Translations under genes and position numbers: made by a program | Source: Sphingobium cupriresistens | GTDB taxonomy: Bacteria; Pseudomonadota; Alphaproteobacteria; Sphingomonadales; Sphingomonadaceae | Direction: 5' to 3' | DNA length: 58,366 bases | Assembly: GCF_004152865.1 (NCBI RefSeq) | Contig: NZ_SEOO01000026.1 | Coordinates: 1 to 58,366 of the forward strand | Shown: positions 41,710 to 51,454 of the stretch, one piece after another | Layout of the letters: the number at the start of each line of letters is the position of its first letter | Numbering within the stretch: position 1 is the stretch's first letter | Notes under the pieces: model-generated | Told to the model about the DNA's origin: nothing | Seen by the model: only the letters and a program-made list of their open reading frames with translations | Database searches by the model: none

Positions 41710-43386
41710 TTAACGCGCCGCGCAGCTATCCCCGTCGCCCGCCACCAGATCCAGGCACCGGCCATCGATCTCGCTCTTCGCCACCGGCAGCCCGATCAGC
41801 GCCGCCAACGACGGCATGATATCAACCGTCTCCACGCCCAGCGGCTGTTCGAAATGCTGCATCCCCTTGCGCCAGAACAGGATTGGCACGCGGCGGTCGG
41901 CGTCCCAGGGCGAACCATGGGTCGCGACCGATCCCATCACCGCCTGCTCAGGGATCGACATGACGCGCGGCTTCAAAAGCAGCAACAGGTCGCCCGACCG
42001 CTCCGCATAGAAGCTGGCCCGCGCTTCCTGGATCAGGCTCCAGCTTTCGGGAGGGCCGGAGGGGGAGGGGGTGGCGGCGATCTGCGCCTTGGTGAACACC
42101 GTTTCGACCTGCGGATGCGCGCGCAGCAGCTTGAGCGCTTCGGCCTCGGCACGGGCGCGCTGAGGCGCAGTCAGCCCCTTGTCGAAATACAGGTCGCCAG
42201 ACGGGCCGTCGCTCCAGAGCACTTTCTTGCCGGGCAGTCCTGCCTTGTCCGCGATGGCGGCATTGAGCGCCTTGGGCGTCAGCGCCATGTCTACCCGGTT
42301 TTCCATCGGCATCGCGTTCAGGCGATGGCGTTCGGGCAGGTCATGGCCGCCATGGTCGGCGGTCAGCACCACGACATAATCGATGCCGTCCTTGTCCAGC
42401 CGATCGAAAAACGACCCCAATTCGCGGTCCAGCCGGTCGACCTGGATGCAGCTTTCGACGCCTTCTGTTCCGTAAGTGTGGCCGATATAGTCGGTCGCCG
42501 ACAGGCCGATCGAGATGATGTCGCTCTGCGCCTGCTTCCCCAGGTCCATAGTCTCGATCGCGGCGGCGGCGAAGGCCAGCGTCATCGCGTCCTGTTCAGG
42601 CGAAATGCGGAAGCTCTTATAATCGCCCGCTGCGCGCGCGAAGCGGCCGGTGCCGACCGTCTTGTCGCCCGCCCGCACCGCGAAATCCTTTGACACGCAC
42701 TGGGCGGGCAGGTCAAAGCCCGGATTGGGCTGGGCCAGCCGCTGCGCCATCGCCGCATTGACCTTGGCGACCAGCGGCGGGGTGGCGATCCCCTTGTAAC
42801 TGACATAGCCCTGCGGTCCGCCCAGCCACCAGACATGGTCGGCGGTCGGCCCGCCCATCATGATCGCGGCGCGATCCTTGCCCGCGATCGACACGACGCG
42901 GGTGGCGGGGTTGGCGATTTTCATCCGGCCGCCCAGCGTCGGCGCCTTCAGGTGAAGCGGAGAGGCCTCATATTTGTCGCTGCTGCTGCCCGGCTGGGTT
43001 TCGTCCTCTGCGCAATAGACATTCTTGTCCTCGCGCTTGGCGTCAAGCGAGAACCAGTTGTTGGCGATGATGCCGGTGCGCGACGGGCGACTGCCGGTCA
43101 GAATGGTCGAATGGCCGGGGCAGGTTTCGGTCGCGGCATGGCTCTGATAGCCGCGCGGGAAGACCGCGCCTTCGCTCGTCAGGCGCTTCAGGCCGCCGGT
43201 ATAATATTGGCGATATTCGCTGAACAGGTCAGCGGAAAATTGATCCACGCTGATCGCGACGATCAGCTTTGGAGGAGTCGGTGGCGCTTGGGCCGGAGTC
43301 GGGGCGGCCGGAGCCGGGGCGGGCTGCTGCGCCGCCAGCGGCATGGCGGTGGCGATCAACAGGGCGGCCGCGACTTTCTTCAACAT
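41710..43386 (-). CDS. phoK: PhoK-type alkaline phosphatase
   Basis: A 558-residue secreted phosphatase of the alkaline phosphatase superfamily, similar in length and motifs to Sphingomonas PhoK (SPAP). It has a signal peptide (AAALLIATAMPLAAQ) and a Pro/Ala-rich linker. VAISVDQFSADL supplies a metal-binding Asp, and the phosphorylated threonine is T88 in TETCPGHSTILTG. Further metal ligands lie in VVLTADHGGHDLPERH and VATHGSPWDADRRVP. The NNW segment after the nucleophile (GIIANNWF) marks the phosphate-monoester branch. It is periplasmic or released. No Pho box is evident to me. Confidence 0.95.
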   Translation of the reverse strand: MLKKVAAALLIATAMPLAAQQPAPAPAAPTPAQAPPTPPKLIVAISVDQFSADLFSEYRQYYTGGLKRLTSEGAVFPRGYQSHAATETCPGHSTILTGSRPSRTGIIANNWFSLDAKREDKNVYCAEDETQPGSSSDKYEASPLHLKAPTLGGRMKIANPATRVVSIAGKDRAAIMMGGPTADHVWWLGGPQGYVSYKGIATPPLVAKVNAAMAQRLAQPNPGFDLPAQCVSKDFAVRAGDKTVGTGRFARAAGDYKSFRISPEQDAMTLAFAAAAIETMDLGKQAQSDIISIGLSATDYIGHTYGTEGVESCIQVDRLDRELGSFFDRLDKDGIDYVVVLTADHGGHDLPERHRLNAMPMENRVDMALTPKALNAAIADKAGLPGKKVLWSDGPSGDLYFDKGLTAPQRARAEAEALKLLRAHPQVETVFTKAQIAATPSPSGPPESWSLIQEARASFYAERSGDLLLLLKPRVMSIPEQAVMGSVATHGSPWDADRRVPILFWRKGMQHFEQPLGVETVDIMPSLAALIGLPVAKSEIDGRCLDLVAGDGDSCAAR

Positions 43387-43462
43387 CTACTGTACCTTCT
43401 CCAGCCTTGACGGCGAACGCCCCCGGACCTAGCCCGCTGACACCCACCAGACCAGAGGCCCG

Positions 43463-45490
43463 ATGCGGATTTTTCAAGTCATATTGATGACGCTGGCGTT
43501 GCTGGCCGGCCTTTCCCCTGCGCAGGGGCAAAGTGCGTTCGGCGGCGGCGCGGCGCATATCGCCGCCCAACTGGTCGCCGAAAGCGCTGCGCCCAAGGCC
43601 GGCGAGGGCACGACCATCGCCTTCGCCATGACGCCGGAAAAGGGCTGGCACGGCTATTGGGAAAATCCCGGCGATGCGGGGCTGGGCATGACCGTGGACT
43701 GGACCCTGCCCAAGGGCGTCAGCGTCGGCCCGCTGCGCTATCCGGTGCCGGAAACGCTGCTGATCTCCGGCCTGATGAACCATGTCTATGAAGGCCCCTA
43801 TGGCGTTCTGGCGACGCTGAAGGTCGCTGCGGGCCTTCCGCCCGGCACCCGCCTGCCGGTGCGGGCGAAGGCGCAATGGCTGGCCTGCACCGACAAGGTA
43901 TGCGTGCCTGAAAGCGGCGATCTGGCGCTGGACCTGGTCGCGGGCGACGGCGCCGTGTCGGCCATCGATCGGACGCGCTTCGACGGGTGGCGTACCCATC
44001 TGCCCCGACCGCTGGGATCGGAAGCGACCTATGCGGTCAAGGACGGCACACTCCGCCTGTCGGTGCCGTTCCCGGCCAGCGCGCAGGCGCGCGACATGCA
44101 CCTCTTCCCGCTGGCCGAGGGGCTGGCGCGCTATGCTGCGCCACAGACGGTGACGCGCAATGGCGACACGCTGCTGATCGAGACGGATGCGGCCGAAGGC
44201 GGCAAGGGTGGGGCGGTGCAGGCGGTGCTGCGCACCGGCGACCATGTCGGCTTCCTGCTGACCGCGAAACCCGGCGCGGTCGCGGGCGCATCGGGCGGCG
44301 GCCAATGGCAGGCGACCCTCGCCGCGCTGGGGGGCGCGCTGCTGGGCGGCCTGCTGCTCAACATCATGCCCTGCGTCTTCCCGATCCTGGGCCTCAAAGC
44401 CATGAAGCTGGCGAAAGCCGGCGGCGACGAGTGGACCGTGCGGCGGGAGGCGCTGGCCTATACGCTGGGCGTCGTCCTGACTTGCCTGGCGCTGGGCGGC
44501 GCGCTGCTGATATTGCGGGCCGCGGGTGGCGCGGTCGGCTGGGCATTCCAGCTGCAAGACCCGCGCATCATCCTGGCGCTGCTGCTGTTGGTGACCGGCA
44601 TCGCCTTCAACCTGGCTGGCTTGTTCGATCTCAGCGCCTATGGCGGCGGCGAGGCGCTGGCGGGGAAGGGCGGCGTCGCCGGTTCCTTTTGGACCGGGGC
44701 GCTGGTCGCTTTCGTCGCGACCCCTTGCACCGGGCCATTCATGGCCGCGGCGATGGGCGCAGCGCTGTTGCTGCCTCTGGCTGCTGCGCTGGCGATATTC
44801 GCCGGGCTGGGGTTGGGGCTGGCGCTGCCTTTCCTATTGCTTGCTTACGTCCCGGCATTTCGCAAACGATTGCCTAAGCCCGGTGGCTGGATGGGCCGTT
44901 TTCAGAAGATCCTCGCCATCCCGATGTTCCTGACCGCGCTCGGCCTCGCCTGGTTGCTGGGTCAGCAGCGTGGGGTGTCCGGCATGACGATCGGGCTGGC
45001 CGCGGCGCTGCTGCTGGCGCTGTTGCTCTGGTGGCTGGGTGGTCGTCAGCGGCTGGGTAAGGGCGGCGGCTGGATCGCGGCTATCGCTGGCCTCGCCCTG
45101 ATGGTCGGCGGCGCCTACGCCCTGCCGACCCGCGCGCCTGCCGCTGTCGAAAAAGGCGATTCAACTGTCCATTTCGATGTCGCAAAACTGGCCGAACTGC
45201 GCGCCGCCAACAAGCCGGTCTTCCTCTATTTCACCGCCGACTGGTGCCTGACCTGCAAGGCGAATGAGGCTGCCGCCATCGACCGCGCCGAAACCCGCGC
45301 CGCCTTCGACAAGTCCGGCGTCACCGTCATGGTAGGCGACTGGACCAATGCCGATCCGGCCATCACTCGCTTCCTCGAAGGGCAGGGCCGGTCGGGCGTT
45401 CCCCTCTATCTCTTCTACGCGCCCGGCAAGGAGGCGCAGACCCTGCCGCAACTCCTCACCCCCGCCACCCTTGCCGGACTGGCGCGCTGA
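43463..45490 (+). CDS. DsbD/ScsB-like thiol:disulfide interchange protein
   Basis: A 675-residue inner-membrane electron carrier that moves reducing power from cytosolic thioredoxin to the periplasm. After a signal peptide, the N-terminal periplasmic domain has the pair C-x5-C in WLACTDKVCVPES. The eight-helix core contains paired cysteines in NIMPCVFPILGLK and ATPCTGPFMAA. The C-terminal thioredoxin-like domain has DWCLTCK. The build matches the ScsB/DsbD alpha form. It is coupled to tlyA by a one-base overlap. Periplasmic partners are not in the window. Confidence 0.93.
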   Translation: MRIFQVILMTLALLAGLSPAQGQSAFGGGAAHIAAQLVAESAAPKAGEGTTIAFAMTPEKGWHGYWENPGDAGLGMTVDWTLPKGVSVGPLRYPVPETLLISGLMNHVYEGPYGVLATLKVAAGLPPGTRLPVRAKAQWLACTDKVCVPESGDLALDLVAGDGAVSAIDRTRFDGWRTHLPRPLGSEATYAVKDGTLRLSVPFPASAQARDMHLFPLAEGLARYAAPQTVTRNGDTLLIETDAAEGGKGGAVQAVLRTGDHVGFLLTAKPGAVAGASGGGQWQATLAALGGALLGGLLLNIMPCVFPILGLKAMKLAKAGGDEWTVRREALAYTLGVVLTCLALGGALLILRAAGGAVGWAFQLQDPRIILALLLLVTGIAFNLAGLFDLSAYGGGEALAGKGGVAGSFWTGALVAFVATPCTGPFMAAAMGAALLLPLAAALAIFAGLGLGLALPFLLLAYVPAFRKRLPKPGGWMGRFQKILAIPMFLTALGLAWLLGQQRGVSGMTIGLAAALLLALLLWWLGGRQRLGKGGGWIAAIAGLALMVGGAYALPTRAPAAVEKGDSTVHFDVAKLAELRAANKPVFLYFTADWCLTCKANEAAAIDRAETRAAFDKSGVTVMVGDWTNADPAITRFLEGQGRSGVPLYLFYAPGKEAQTLPQLLTPATLAGLAR

Positions 45491-46227
45491 TGGTCAAGAT
45501 CCGCGCCGACCAACTGCTTGTCGACAGCGGCCTCGCCGAAAGCCGCGCCCGCGCGCAGGCGTTGATCCTCGCCGGCCTCGTCTTCCTGGGCGACAGGAAG
45601 GTCGAGAAGGCGGGCCAGCAGGTGCCCGAAGGGACGGAGCTGGACGTGCGCGGCCGCGACCATCCCTGGGTGTCGCGCGGCGGCGTCAAGCTGGCCCACG
45701 CGCTCGAAGAATTTGCGATCGACGTCACCGGCTTCGTCGCGATCGACGTCGGCTCCTCGACCGGCGGCTTTACCGACGTGCTGCTCACCAACGGTGCAAT
45801 GAAGGTCTATGCGGTCGATAGCGGCACCAACCAGCTGGCCTGGAAAATCCGCTCCGACGTCCGCGTCATCGTCCATGAACAGACCAGCGCCCGGATTCTG
45901 ACCGACGCGCATATCCCCGAAGCCGTGGACTTGATCGTGTGCGACGCCAGCTTCATCAGCCTCGCGAAGGTGCTGGAGAAGCCGATCAGCTTCGCCAAAC
46001 CCGGCGCGCAAATGATCGCGCTCATCAAGCCGCAGTTCGAGGCGCGGCGGGAAGAAGTGGGCAAGAATGGCGTCGTGCGGGATATCCTCGTCCACCAGCG
46101 CGTTTGTGCCGAAGTGCAGGACTGGGTCGTGTCGCAGGGCTGGACCGTCGCGGGCCTGACGCAAAGCCCGATTACCGGGCCGCAGGGCAATGTCGAATTT
46201 CTCCTCTACGCCCGGCTTGGTGGATAA
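45490..46227 (+). CDS. tlyA: TlyA-family rRNA 2'-O-methyltransferase
   Basis: A 245-residue protein with an N-terminal S4 RNA-binding domain (RADQLLVDSGLAESRARAQALILAG) split from a FtsJ-like methyltransferase. The SAM motif is AIDVGSSTGGFTDVLL and the catalytic KDKE-type residues include K in VSRGGVKL and LIKPQFE. TlyA modifies cytidines in 16S and 23S rRNA and was once annotated as hemolysin A. The start overlaps the stop of the DsbD-like gene. Confidence 0.94.
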   Translation: MVKIRADQLLVDSGLAESRARAQALILAGLVFLGDRKVEKAGQQVPEGTELDVRGRDHPWVSRGGVKLAHALEEFAIDVTGFVAIDVGSSTGGFTDVLLTNGAMKVYAVDSGTNQLAWKIRSDVRVIVHEQTSARILTDAHIPEAVDLIVCDASFISLAKVLEKPISFAKPGAQMIALIKPQFEARREEVGKNGVVRDILVHQRVCAEVQDWVVSQGWTVAGLTQSPITGPQGNVEFLLYARLGG

Positions 46228-46315
46228 TGGACGTATGTTCGTTCCCAATCCTACCGTCATAAGGTGCGGCCCAAGTCCAATTGTGCCGCCAGCAAAGGCT
46301 CTTCACCCCGTCATC

Positions 46316-47377
46316 ATGCGTCCCATTGTCCCCGTCCTTATACTTGCCCTGTCCCTCGCCGCCTGCGGAGGAGAACAGGAAAAAAAGCCCCGCGCCGTCC
46401 CGCTGGTGGAGGTGCAGCCCATTACGCTCGCCGCCTTCACCGACAATCTGGAAGCGGTCGGCACGGCACTCGCCAATGAACAAGTGGTGCTGTCCGCGCC
46501 AGTGACCGAACGGATCGAGGCGCTCAACTTCTCCGATGGCGGCTATGTCGCCAAGGGGCAGGTGATCGCCCGGCTGGCGGTGGGGCAGGAACAGGCCGAA
46601 CTCGCCTCCGCCGAAGCGACCGCGTTGCAGGCGACCCAGCAACTCCAGCGCATCCAGGCGCTCAAGAGCCGGGGCTTCGCCACCGGCGCGACGCTGGAGC
46701 AGCAGGTCGCGCTCGCCAACGCGGCCCGCGCCAATGCGCAACTGGCCCGCGCCTCAATCGGCGACCGGGTGATCCGCGCCCCCTTTTCCGGCTGGGTCAG
46801 TCTGCGCACCGTATCGCCCGGCGCGATCGTGACGGCCGGCACCGCGATCGCCACCGTCAGCGACATCAGCCGCATCAAGCTGGACTTCACCATTCCCGAA
46901 ACCCGGCTGGCGATGATCCGCGAAGGGATGACGATCAAGGCGGTGTCCGCCGCCTGGCCCGATCGACCGTTCAACGGCGCGATCGCCACCATCGATCCTG
47001 TGATCGACCCCGCCACCCGCGCGGTGCGGGTGCGGGCGATCCTGCCCAATCCCGACAAGGCGCTGAAACCCGGCATGTTGCTGACCGTCAGCGTGATCGC
47101 GCGCCAGCGGCAGTCCTTGTCCGTGCCCGAACTGGCGCTGGTCGGCGACGGCGACGATCGCTTCGTCTTCGTTATCCAGGATCGCACGGCGAAGCGGGTC
47201 AAGGTCGAAACCGGCATCCGCCAGGATGGCCGGGTCGAGATATTGGGCGGCCTCAAGGCAGGGCGGAAGGTCGTGACCGAAGGGGTGGTCAAGCTGACCG
47301 ACGGGGTGACGGTGCGACTGCCGGGCGATAAGGCTGATACAAAGCCCAGGGACGGTTCCGGCAAGGCGGCCGGCTGA
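46316..47377 (+). CDS. RND efflux periplasmic adaptor (lipoprotein)
   Basis: A 353-residue membrane-fusion protein that bridges an RND pump and an outer-membrane channel. The lipobox LSLAACGG anchors it to the inner membrane. The lipoyl-like halves (LSAPVTERIEALNFSDGGYV and VIRAPFSGWVSLRTVSPG split across the alpha hairpin), the short hairpin (about 100-160) and the beta barrel are present. ATG 46316 starts the signal peptide; earlier frames extend into tlyA. The stop overlaps the pump ATG. Confidence 0.94.
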   Translation: MRPIVPVLILALSLAACGGEQEKKPRAVPLVEVQPITLAAFTDNLEAVGTALANEQVVLSAPVTERIEALNFSDGGYVAKGQVIARLAVGQEQAELASAEATALQATQQLQRIQALKSRGFATGATLEQQVALANAARANAQLARASIGDRVIRAPFSGWVSLRTVSPGAIVTAGTAIATVSDISRIKLDFTIPETRLAMIREGMTIKAVSAAWPDRPFNGAIATIDPVIDPATRAVRVRAILPNPDKALKPGMLLTVSVIARQRQSLSVPELALVGDGDDRFVFVIQDRTAKRVKVETGIRQDGRVEILGGLKAGRKVVTEGVVKLTDGVTVRLPGDKADTKPRDGSGKAAG

Positions 47378-50300
47378 TGCAGCTATCCGATCTTTCGGTT
47401 CGCCGCCCGGTCTTCGCCGCGGTCGTCGCGGTCCTGCTGTGCATCATCGGCGTCGTCGGCTATATGAGCCTGTCGGTGCGCGAATATCCCGATACCGACC
47501 CGCCGATCGTGTCGGTCGAAACCACCTATACCGGCGCGGCTGCGTCCGTGGTGGAAACCCGCATCACCCAATTGATAGAGGATGGCGTGGCGGGGGTGCA
47601 GGGCATCCAGACCATCACCTCCACGTCGCAGGACGGCACGTCCGACATCAATATCGAATTTGATCCGTCGCGCGATATCGACAGTGCCGCCAATGATGTG
47701 CGCGACCGTGTGGGGTCGGTGGTGGAGGATTTGCCGGAGGACGCGCTGCCGCCCGAAATCCGCAAGGTGGATTCCGATGCCCGCGCCATCCTGTTCCTGT
47801 CCTTTTCCCGCCCCGGCTGGTCGTCGATCCAGATCAGCGACTATCTCGATCGCAACGTGGTCGATCGTTTCGCCGCGATCGATGGCGTCGCCCGCGCCAA
47901 TATCAGCGGCGAAGCGCGGCCCTCCACCCGCATCTGGTTCAACGCCGAAAAGCTGGCCGCCTTCGGCCTGACCCCGGCCGATGTCGAAACCGCGCTGCGC
48001 AGCCAGAATGTCGAACTGCCCGCCGGGCGCTTCGAATCGCAGGACCAGAACCAGACCCTGCGCGTCGAACGGCCCTTCGCCACGCCCGATCAGTTCGCGC
48101 AGCTTGTCGTCGGCCGCGGCACGGACGGTTATCAGGTCAAGCTGGGCGATGTCGCCCGGATCGAGGAAGGCGCGGAAAATCCCTATAGCAGCTTCCGTTC
48201 CAATCAGGGGACGGCGATCGGCATCGGTATCATCCGCCAATCGGGCGCGAACACGCTGGACGTCGCGCAAAAGGCCAAAGCGCTGATAAAAGAGCTGGAG
48301 CCGACCCTGCCGCAGGGGATGCGCATCGCGATCGGCACCGACGAATCGCTGTTCATCGAACGGGCGATCGAGAATGTCTATGACACGCTGATAGAGGCGG
48401 CGCTGCTGGTCATCCTCGTCATCTTCCTGTTTCTGGGGTCGGTGCGCGCGACCATCGTGCCCGCGGTCACCGTGCCGATCTGCCTGCTCGCGACCTGCGC
48501 GGTCATGTGGTTGCTGGGCCTGTCGATCAATCTGCTCACTCTGCTCGCCTTTGTCCTGGCGATCGGCCTGGTGGTCGATGATGCGATCGTCGTGCTGGAA
48601 AATGTCTATCACCGGATCGAACAGGGTGAAGACCCGCTGGTCGCCGCCTATCTCGGCACGCGGCAGGTCGGCTTTGCGATCATCTCGACCACGCTGGTCG
48701 TATGCGCCGTCTTCGTACCCGTCATGTTCCTCGCCGGCCAGACCGGACTGCTGTTCCGCGAACTCGCCATTGCGATGATCGCCGCGATCGCCTTTTCCGG
48801 CTTCATTTCGCTCAGCCTCGCGCCAATGCTCTGTTCCAAACTGCTGAAAAATGCGGAGCGCGGTCGTTTCGCGCGTTGGATCGACGATCGGTTCCAGCGA
48901 CTGGAAAATGGCTATGCCTGCTGGCTGGACGGCGCGCTGGGCAAGCCGCTGCTGCCGCTGCTGGGCGTATTGCTGTTCCTGGGCGCTGCGGGCTTCTTCT
49001 TTACCGGCCTGCCGAGCGAACTGGCCCCGGCCGAGGATACCGGCGTGGTCGAAGCGCAGATCAGCGCGCCCGAAGGCACGGGTTTCGACCGGATGATGGC
49101 TTATATGAAGAAGATCGAGGATGATCTCGCTTTCCTGCGCAAGGACGGGACGCTCCAGAATCTGGTGATCCGCACCCCGTCCGGCTTTGGCGCGACCGAC
49201 GATTTCAATGGCGGTAACGTCATCGCCTTCCTGCGGCCATGGGAAGATCGGACCATCACAACCGCGCAAGTCGCAACCATGGTCAACAAGGTGATCGCCG
49301 ACCAGCCCGGCGTGCGCGGCAATGCCGCGCCGCGATCGGGGCTGGGGCGCGGGCGCGGACTGCCGGTCAATATCGTGCTGGCCGGCTCCACTTACGAAGG
49401 GCTGGTCGCCGCGCGCGACCGGATCATGGCCGCCGCCGCCGACTATCCGGGGCTGATCAACCTCGACAGCGACTATAAGGAAACCAAGCCGCAGATGCGG
49501 ATCGAGACGAACCTGGCGCGGGCAGGCGATCTGGGCGTGTCGGTCAACGATGTCAGCCAGGCGCTGCAAAGCCTGCTCGGTTCCCGCCGCGTCGGCACCT
49601 ATGTCGACCGGGGCGAAGAATATCGCGTGCTGGTGCAGGCCGAGGAGGAAGGCCGTCAGACCGTGGCCGACCTCGATCGCATCAACGTCCGCTCCCGCAC
49701 CGGCGCTCTGGTGCCGTTATCTGCGCTGGTCACAGTGCGCGAAGTCGCCGGACCGCGCCAGCTCAACCGTTACAACAAGCTGCGCGCCATCACCCTGACC
49801 GCCGCGCTGGCGCCGGGCACCTCACTGGGCCAGGGCCTCGCCTTCCTGGAGGATCAGGCGCGCCAGTCGCCCGAAGTGCTGGCTATCGGCTATCGTGGCG
49901 AAAGCCAGTCGCTGCGCGAAACCGGCGGGTCGATCTGGCTGGTCTTCGGTCTCACTATCCTGATCGTCTATCTGCTGCTCGCCGCCCAGTTCGAAAGCTT
50001 CATTCATCCCGGCGTCATCATCGCCACCGTGCCGCTGGCGGTCGCGGGCGGCGCGCTGGGGCTGGCGATCACCGGCGGGTCGATCAACCTCTACAGCCAG
50101 ATCGGCATCGTCATGCTGGTGGGGCTGGCGGCCAAGAACGGCATCCTGATCGTCGAGTTCGCCAACCAGTTGCGCGACGAGGGCATGGACATAGCGCAGG
50201 CCATCCGCGAAGCCGCCAAGCGCCGCCTGCGCCCGATCCTGATGACATCCATCGCGACCGTGATCGGCGCGGCGCCGCTGGTCATTCGCGGCGGCGCGGG

Positions 50301-50481
50301 GGCGGCGGCGCGCCACTCGATCGGGACGGTCGTCGTGTTCGGCGTCAGCCTCGCGACCCTCATCACTTTATTCCTGATCCCGATCTTCTATTCCCGCGTT
50401 GCCAAGCGGACAGTTTCTCCGCAAACCGTTGGCCGCAAGCTGGATTCGGCGCTCAAGGATTCGCCCGATCCCGCCGAATGA
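47377..50481 (+). CDS. RND-family multidrug efflux permease (HAE1)
   Basis: A 1034-residue, twelve-helix proton-driven pump. The protonation site is the Asp pair in GLVVDDAIVVLENV on helix 4, with Lys in GLAAKNGILIVEFANQLRDEG on helix 10. The start (LSVRRPVFAAVVAVLL) and the two large periplasmic loops are typical. No outer-membrane factor gene is nearby, so it must use a TolC-like protein encoded elsewhere. Substrates are not evident. It ends overlapping a possible start of tspO. Confidence 0.97.
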   Translation: MQLSDLSVRRPVFAAVVAVLLCIIGVVGYMSLSVREYPDTDPPIVSVETTYTGAAASVVETRITQLIEDGVAGVQGIQTITSTSQDGTSDINIEFDPSRDIDSAANDVRDRVGSVVEDLPEDALPPEIRKVDSDARAILFLSFSRPGWSSIQISDYLDRNVVDRFAAIDGVARANISGEARPSTRIWFNAEKLAAFGLTPADVETALRSQNVELPAGRFESQDQNQTLRVERPFATPDQFAQLVVGRGTDGYQVKLGDVARIEEGAENPYSSFRSNQGTAIGIGIIRQSGANTLDVAQKAKALIKELEPTLPQGMRIAIGTDESLFIERAIENVYDTLIEAALLVILVIFLFLGSVRATIVPAVTVPICLLATCAVMWLLGLSINLLTLLAFVLAIGLVVDDAIVVLENVYHRIEQGEDPLVAAYLGTRQVGFAIISTTLVVCAVFVPVMFLAGQTGLLFRELAIAMIAAIAFSGFISLSLAPMLCSKLLKNAERGRFARWIDDRFQRLENGYACWLDGALGKPLLPLLGVLLFLGAAGFFFTGLPSELAPAEDTGVVEAQISAPEGTGFDRMMAYMKKIEDDLAFLRKDGTLQNLVIRTPSGFGATDDFNGGNVIAFLRPWEDRTITTAQVATMVNKVIADQPGVRGNAAPRSGLGRGRGLPVNIVLAGSTYEGLVAARDRIMAAAADYPGLINLDSDYKETKPQMRIETNLARAGDLGVSVNDVSQALQSLLGSRRVGTYVDRGEEYRVLVQAEEEGRQTVADLDRINVRSRTGALVPLSALVTVREVAGPRQLNRYNKLRAITLTAALAPGTSLGQGLAFLEDQARQSPEVLAIGYRGESQSLRETGGSIWLVFGLTILIVYLLLAAQFESFIHPGVIIATVPLAVAGGALGLAITGGSINLYSQIGIVMLVGLAAKNGILIVEFANQLRDEGMDIAQAIREAAKRRLRPILMTSIATVIGAAPLVIRGGAGAAARHSIGTVVVFGVSLATLITLFLIPIFYSRVAKRTVSPQTVGRKLDSALKDSPDPAE

Positions 50482-50507
50482 CTGGCTTTTCTGGAGCTGC
50501 GTTGCCG

Positions 50508-51056
50508 ATGAACGAGATTGCGTCCCCCGGTCAGTTGCGTCTTGCCTATCTGCGCTGGGCGCTGGTCACGGTGCCGGCGATCGTCTTTCTGGGTTTCCTG
50601 TCGGGCCGCCTCGCCAATAGCGGCTATGGCAATCGCTGGTTCGATGCGCTGGAAAAGCCCGCCTTGATGCCGCCGGGCTGGGCGTTCGGGGTGGCCTGGA
50701 CAATCCTCTACGTGATGATGGCGCTGGCCTTCGCCATCGTCCTGCACGCCCGCGGAGCGACGGGGCGGGGTGCGGCGATCGCCCTGTTCCTGGTCCAATT
50801 GCTGCTTAATCTCTGCTGGTCGCCGCTTTTCTTTCGCGCGCATCAGGTGGGCAGCGCGCTGGCGCTGATCCTCATCATTTTCGTGACTGTCGCCGCTACC
50901 ACTGCGCTTTTCTGGCGGATCAGGCGGCTCGCCGGCGTGCTGCTGCTGCCCTATCTGGCGTGGCTGGCCTTCGCCGCCTTCCTCAACTATGAGATCGGCC
51001 GCCTGAACCCCGATGCGGCGACCCTTGTCGCCCCGGCGCTCAGAACCCAGATATGA
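50508..51056 (+). CDS. tspO: TspO/MBR family protein
   Basis: A five-helix tryptophan-rich sensory protein of 182 residues. The family sequence WFDALEKPALMPPGWAFGVAW is intact (read as WFDALEKPALMPP plus GWAFGVAW), as are LLLNLCWSPLFF and FAAFLNYEIGRLN. TspO binds porphyrins and acts in tetrapyrrole and stress physiology. ATG 50508 gives a typical N-terminus; ATG 50478, overlapping the RND stop, is equally possible and would add ten residues. Confidence 0.92.
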   Translation: MNEIASPGQLRLAYLRWALVTVPAIVFLGFLSGRLANSGYGNRWFDALEKPALMPPGWAFGVAWTILYVMMALAFAIVLHARGATGRGAAIALFLVQLLLNLCWSPLFFRAHQVGSALALILIIFVTVAATTALFWRIRRLAGVLLLPYLAWLAFAAFLNYEIGRLNPDAATLVAPALRTQI

Positions 51057-51099
51057 TATATGGGCGCGCCGATCGCGCGCCGCACAGAGGATAAAGGCA

Positions 51100-51399
51100 A
51101 TGCAGAGCGAAAACCGCTTTTTCGACGATCTCGCCAAGCTGGTGAACGGCGCCGCTGGCACCGTGGCGGGCATGGGCCGCGAATTCGAAACCAACGCGCG
51201 CGAGCGGGCGAAGGAATGGATCGGCGGCATGGAATTCGTGTCGCGCGAGGAATTTGACGCGGTCAAGGCGATGGCCGCCGCCGCGCGCGAGGAAGTCGAA
51301 CTGCTCAAGGCCCGGCTCGACGCGCTGGAAGGCAAGGCCGGCGAACCCGTCACCAAGACCGTCAAGGCGGCCAAGCCGAAGCCCAAGGACGCGGACTGA
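51100..51399 (+). CDS. UbiK/BMFP-domain accessory protein
   Basis: A 99-residue coiled-coil protein. The N-terminus RFFDDLAKLVNGAAGTVAGM and the segment EFVSREEFDAVKAMA, followed by a leucine-rich trimer coil (LLKARLDALEGK) and a Lys/Pro-rich tail, match the BMFP/YqiC (UbiK) family, which supports ubiquinone synthesis and membrane fusion in vitro. ATG 51100 follows an AAGG ribosome site. It has its own position between tspO and a YbjN gene. Confidence 0.9.
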   Translation: MQSENRFFDDLAKLVNGAAGTVAGMGREFETNARERAKEWIGGMEFVSREEFDAVKAMAAAAREEVELLKARLDALEGKAGEPVTKTVKAAKPKPKDAD

Positions 51400-51454
51400 T
51401 CCTGCCCTACCCTTGTGTCTGTCCTTTCACGGTAGGCGGTGATAAGGCGCGCCG

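Noticed and set aside
47383..49569. Open minus-strand frame of 728 codons antisense to the RND pump
   Set aside because: The pump is unmistakable; the long antisense frame is a product of high GC at third positions.
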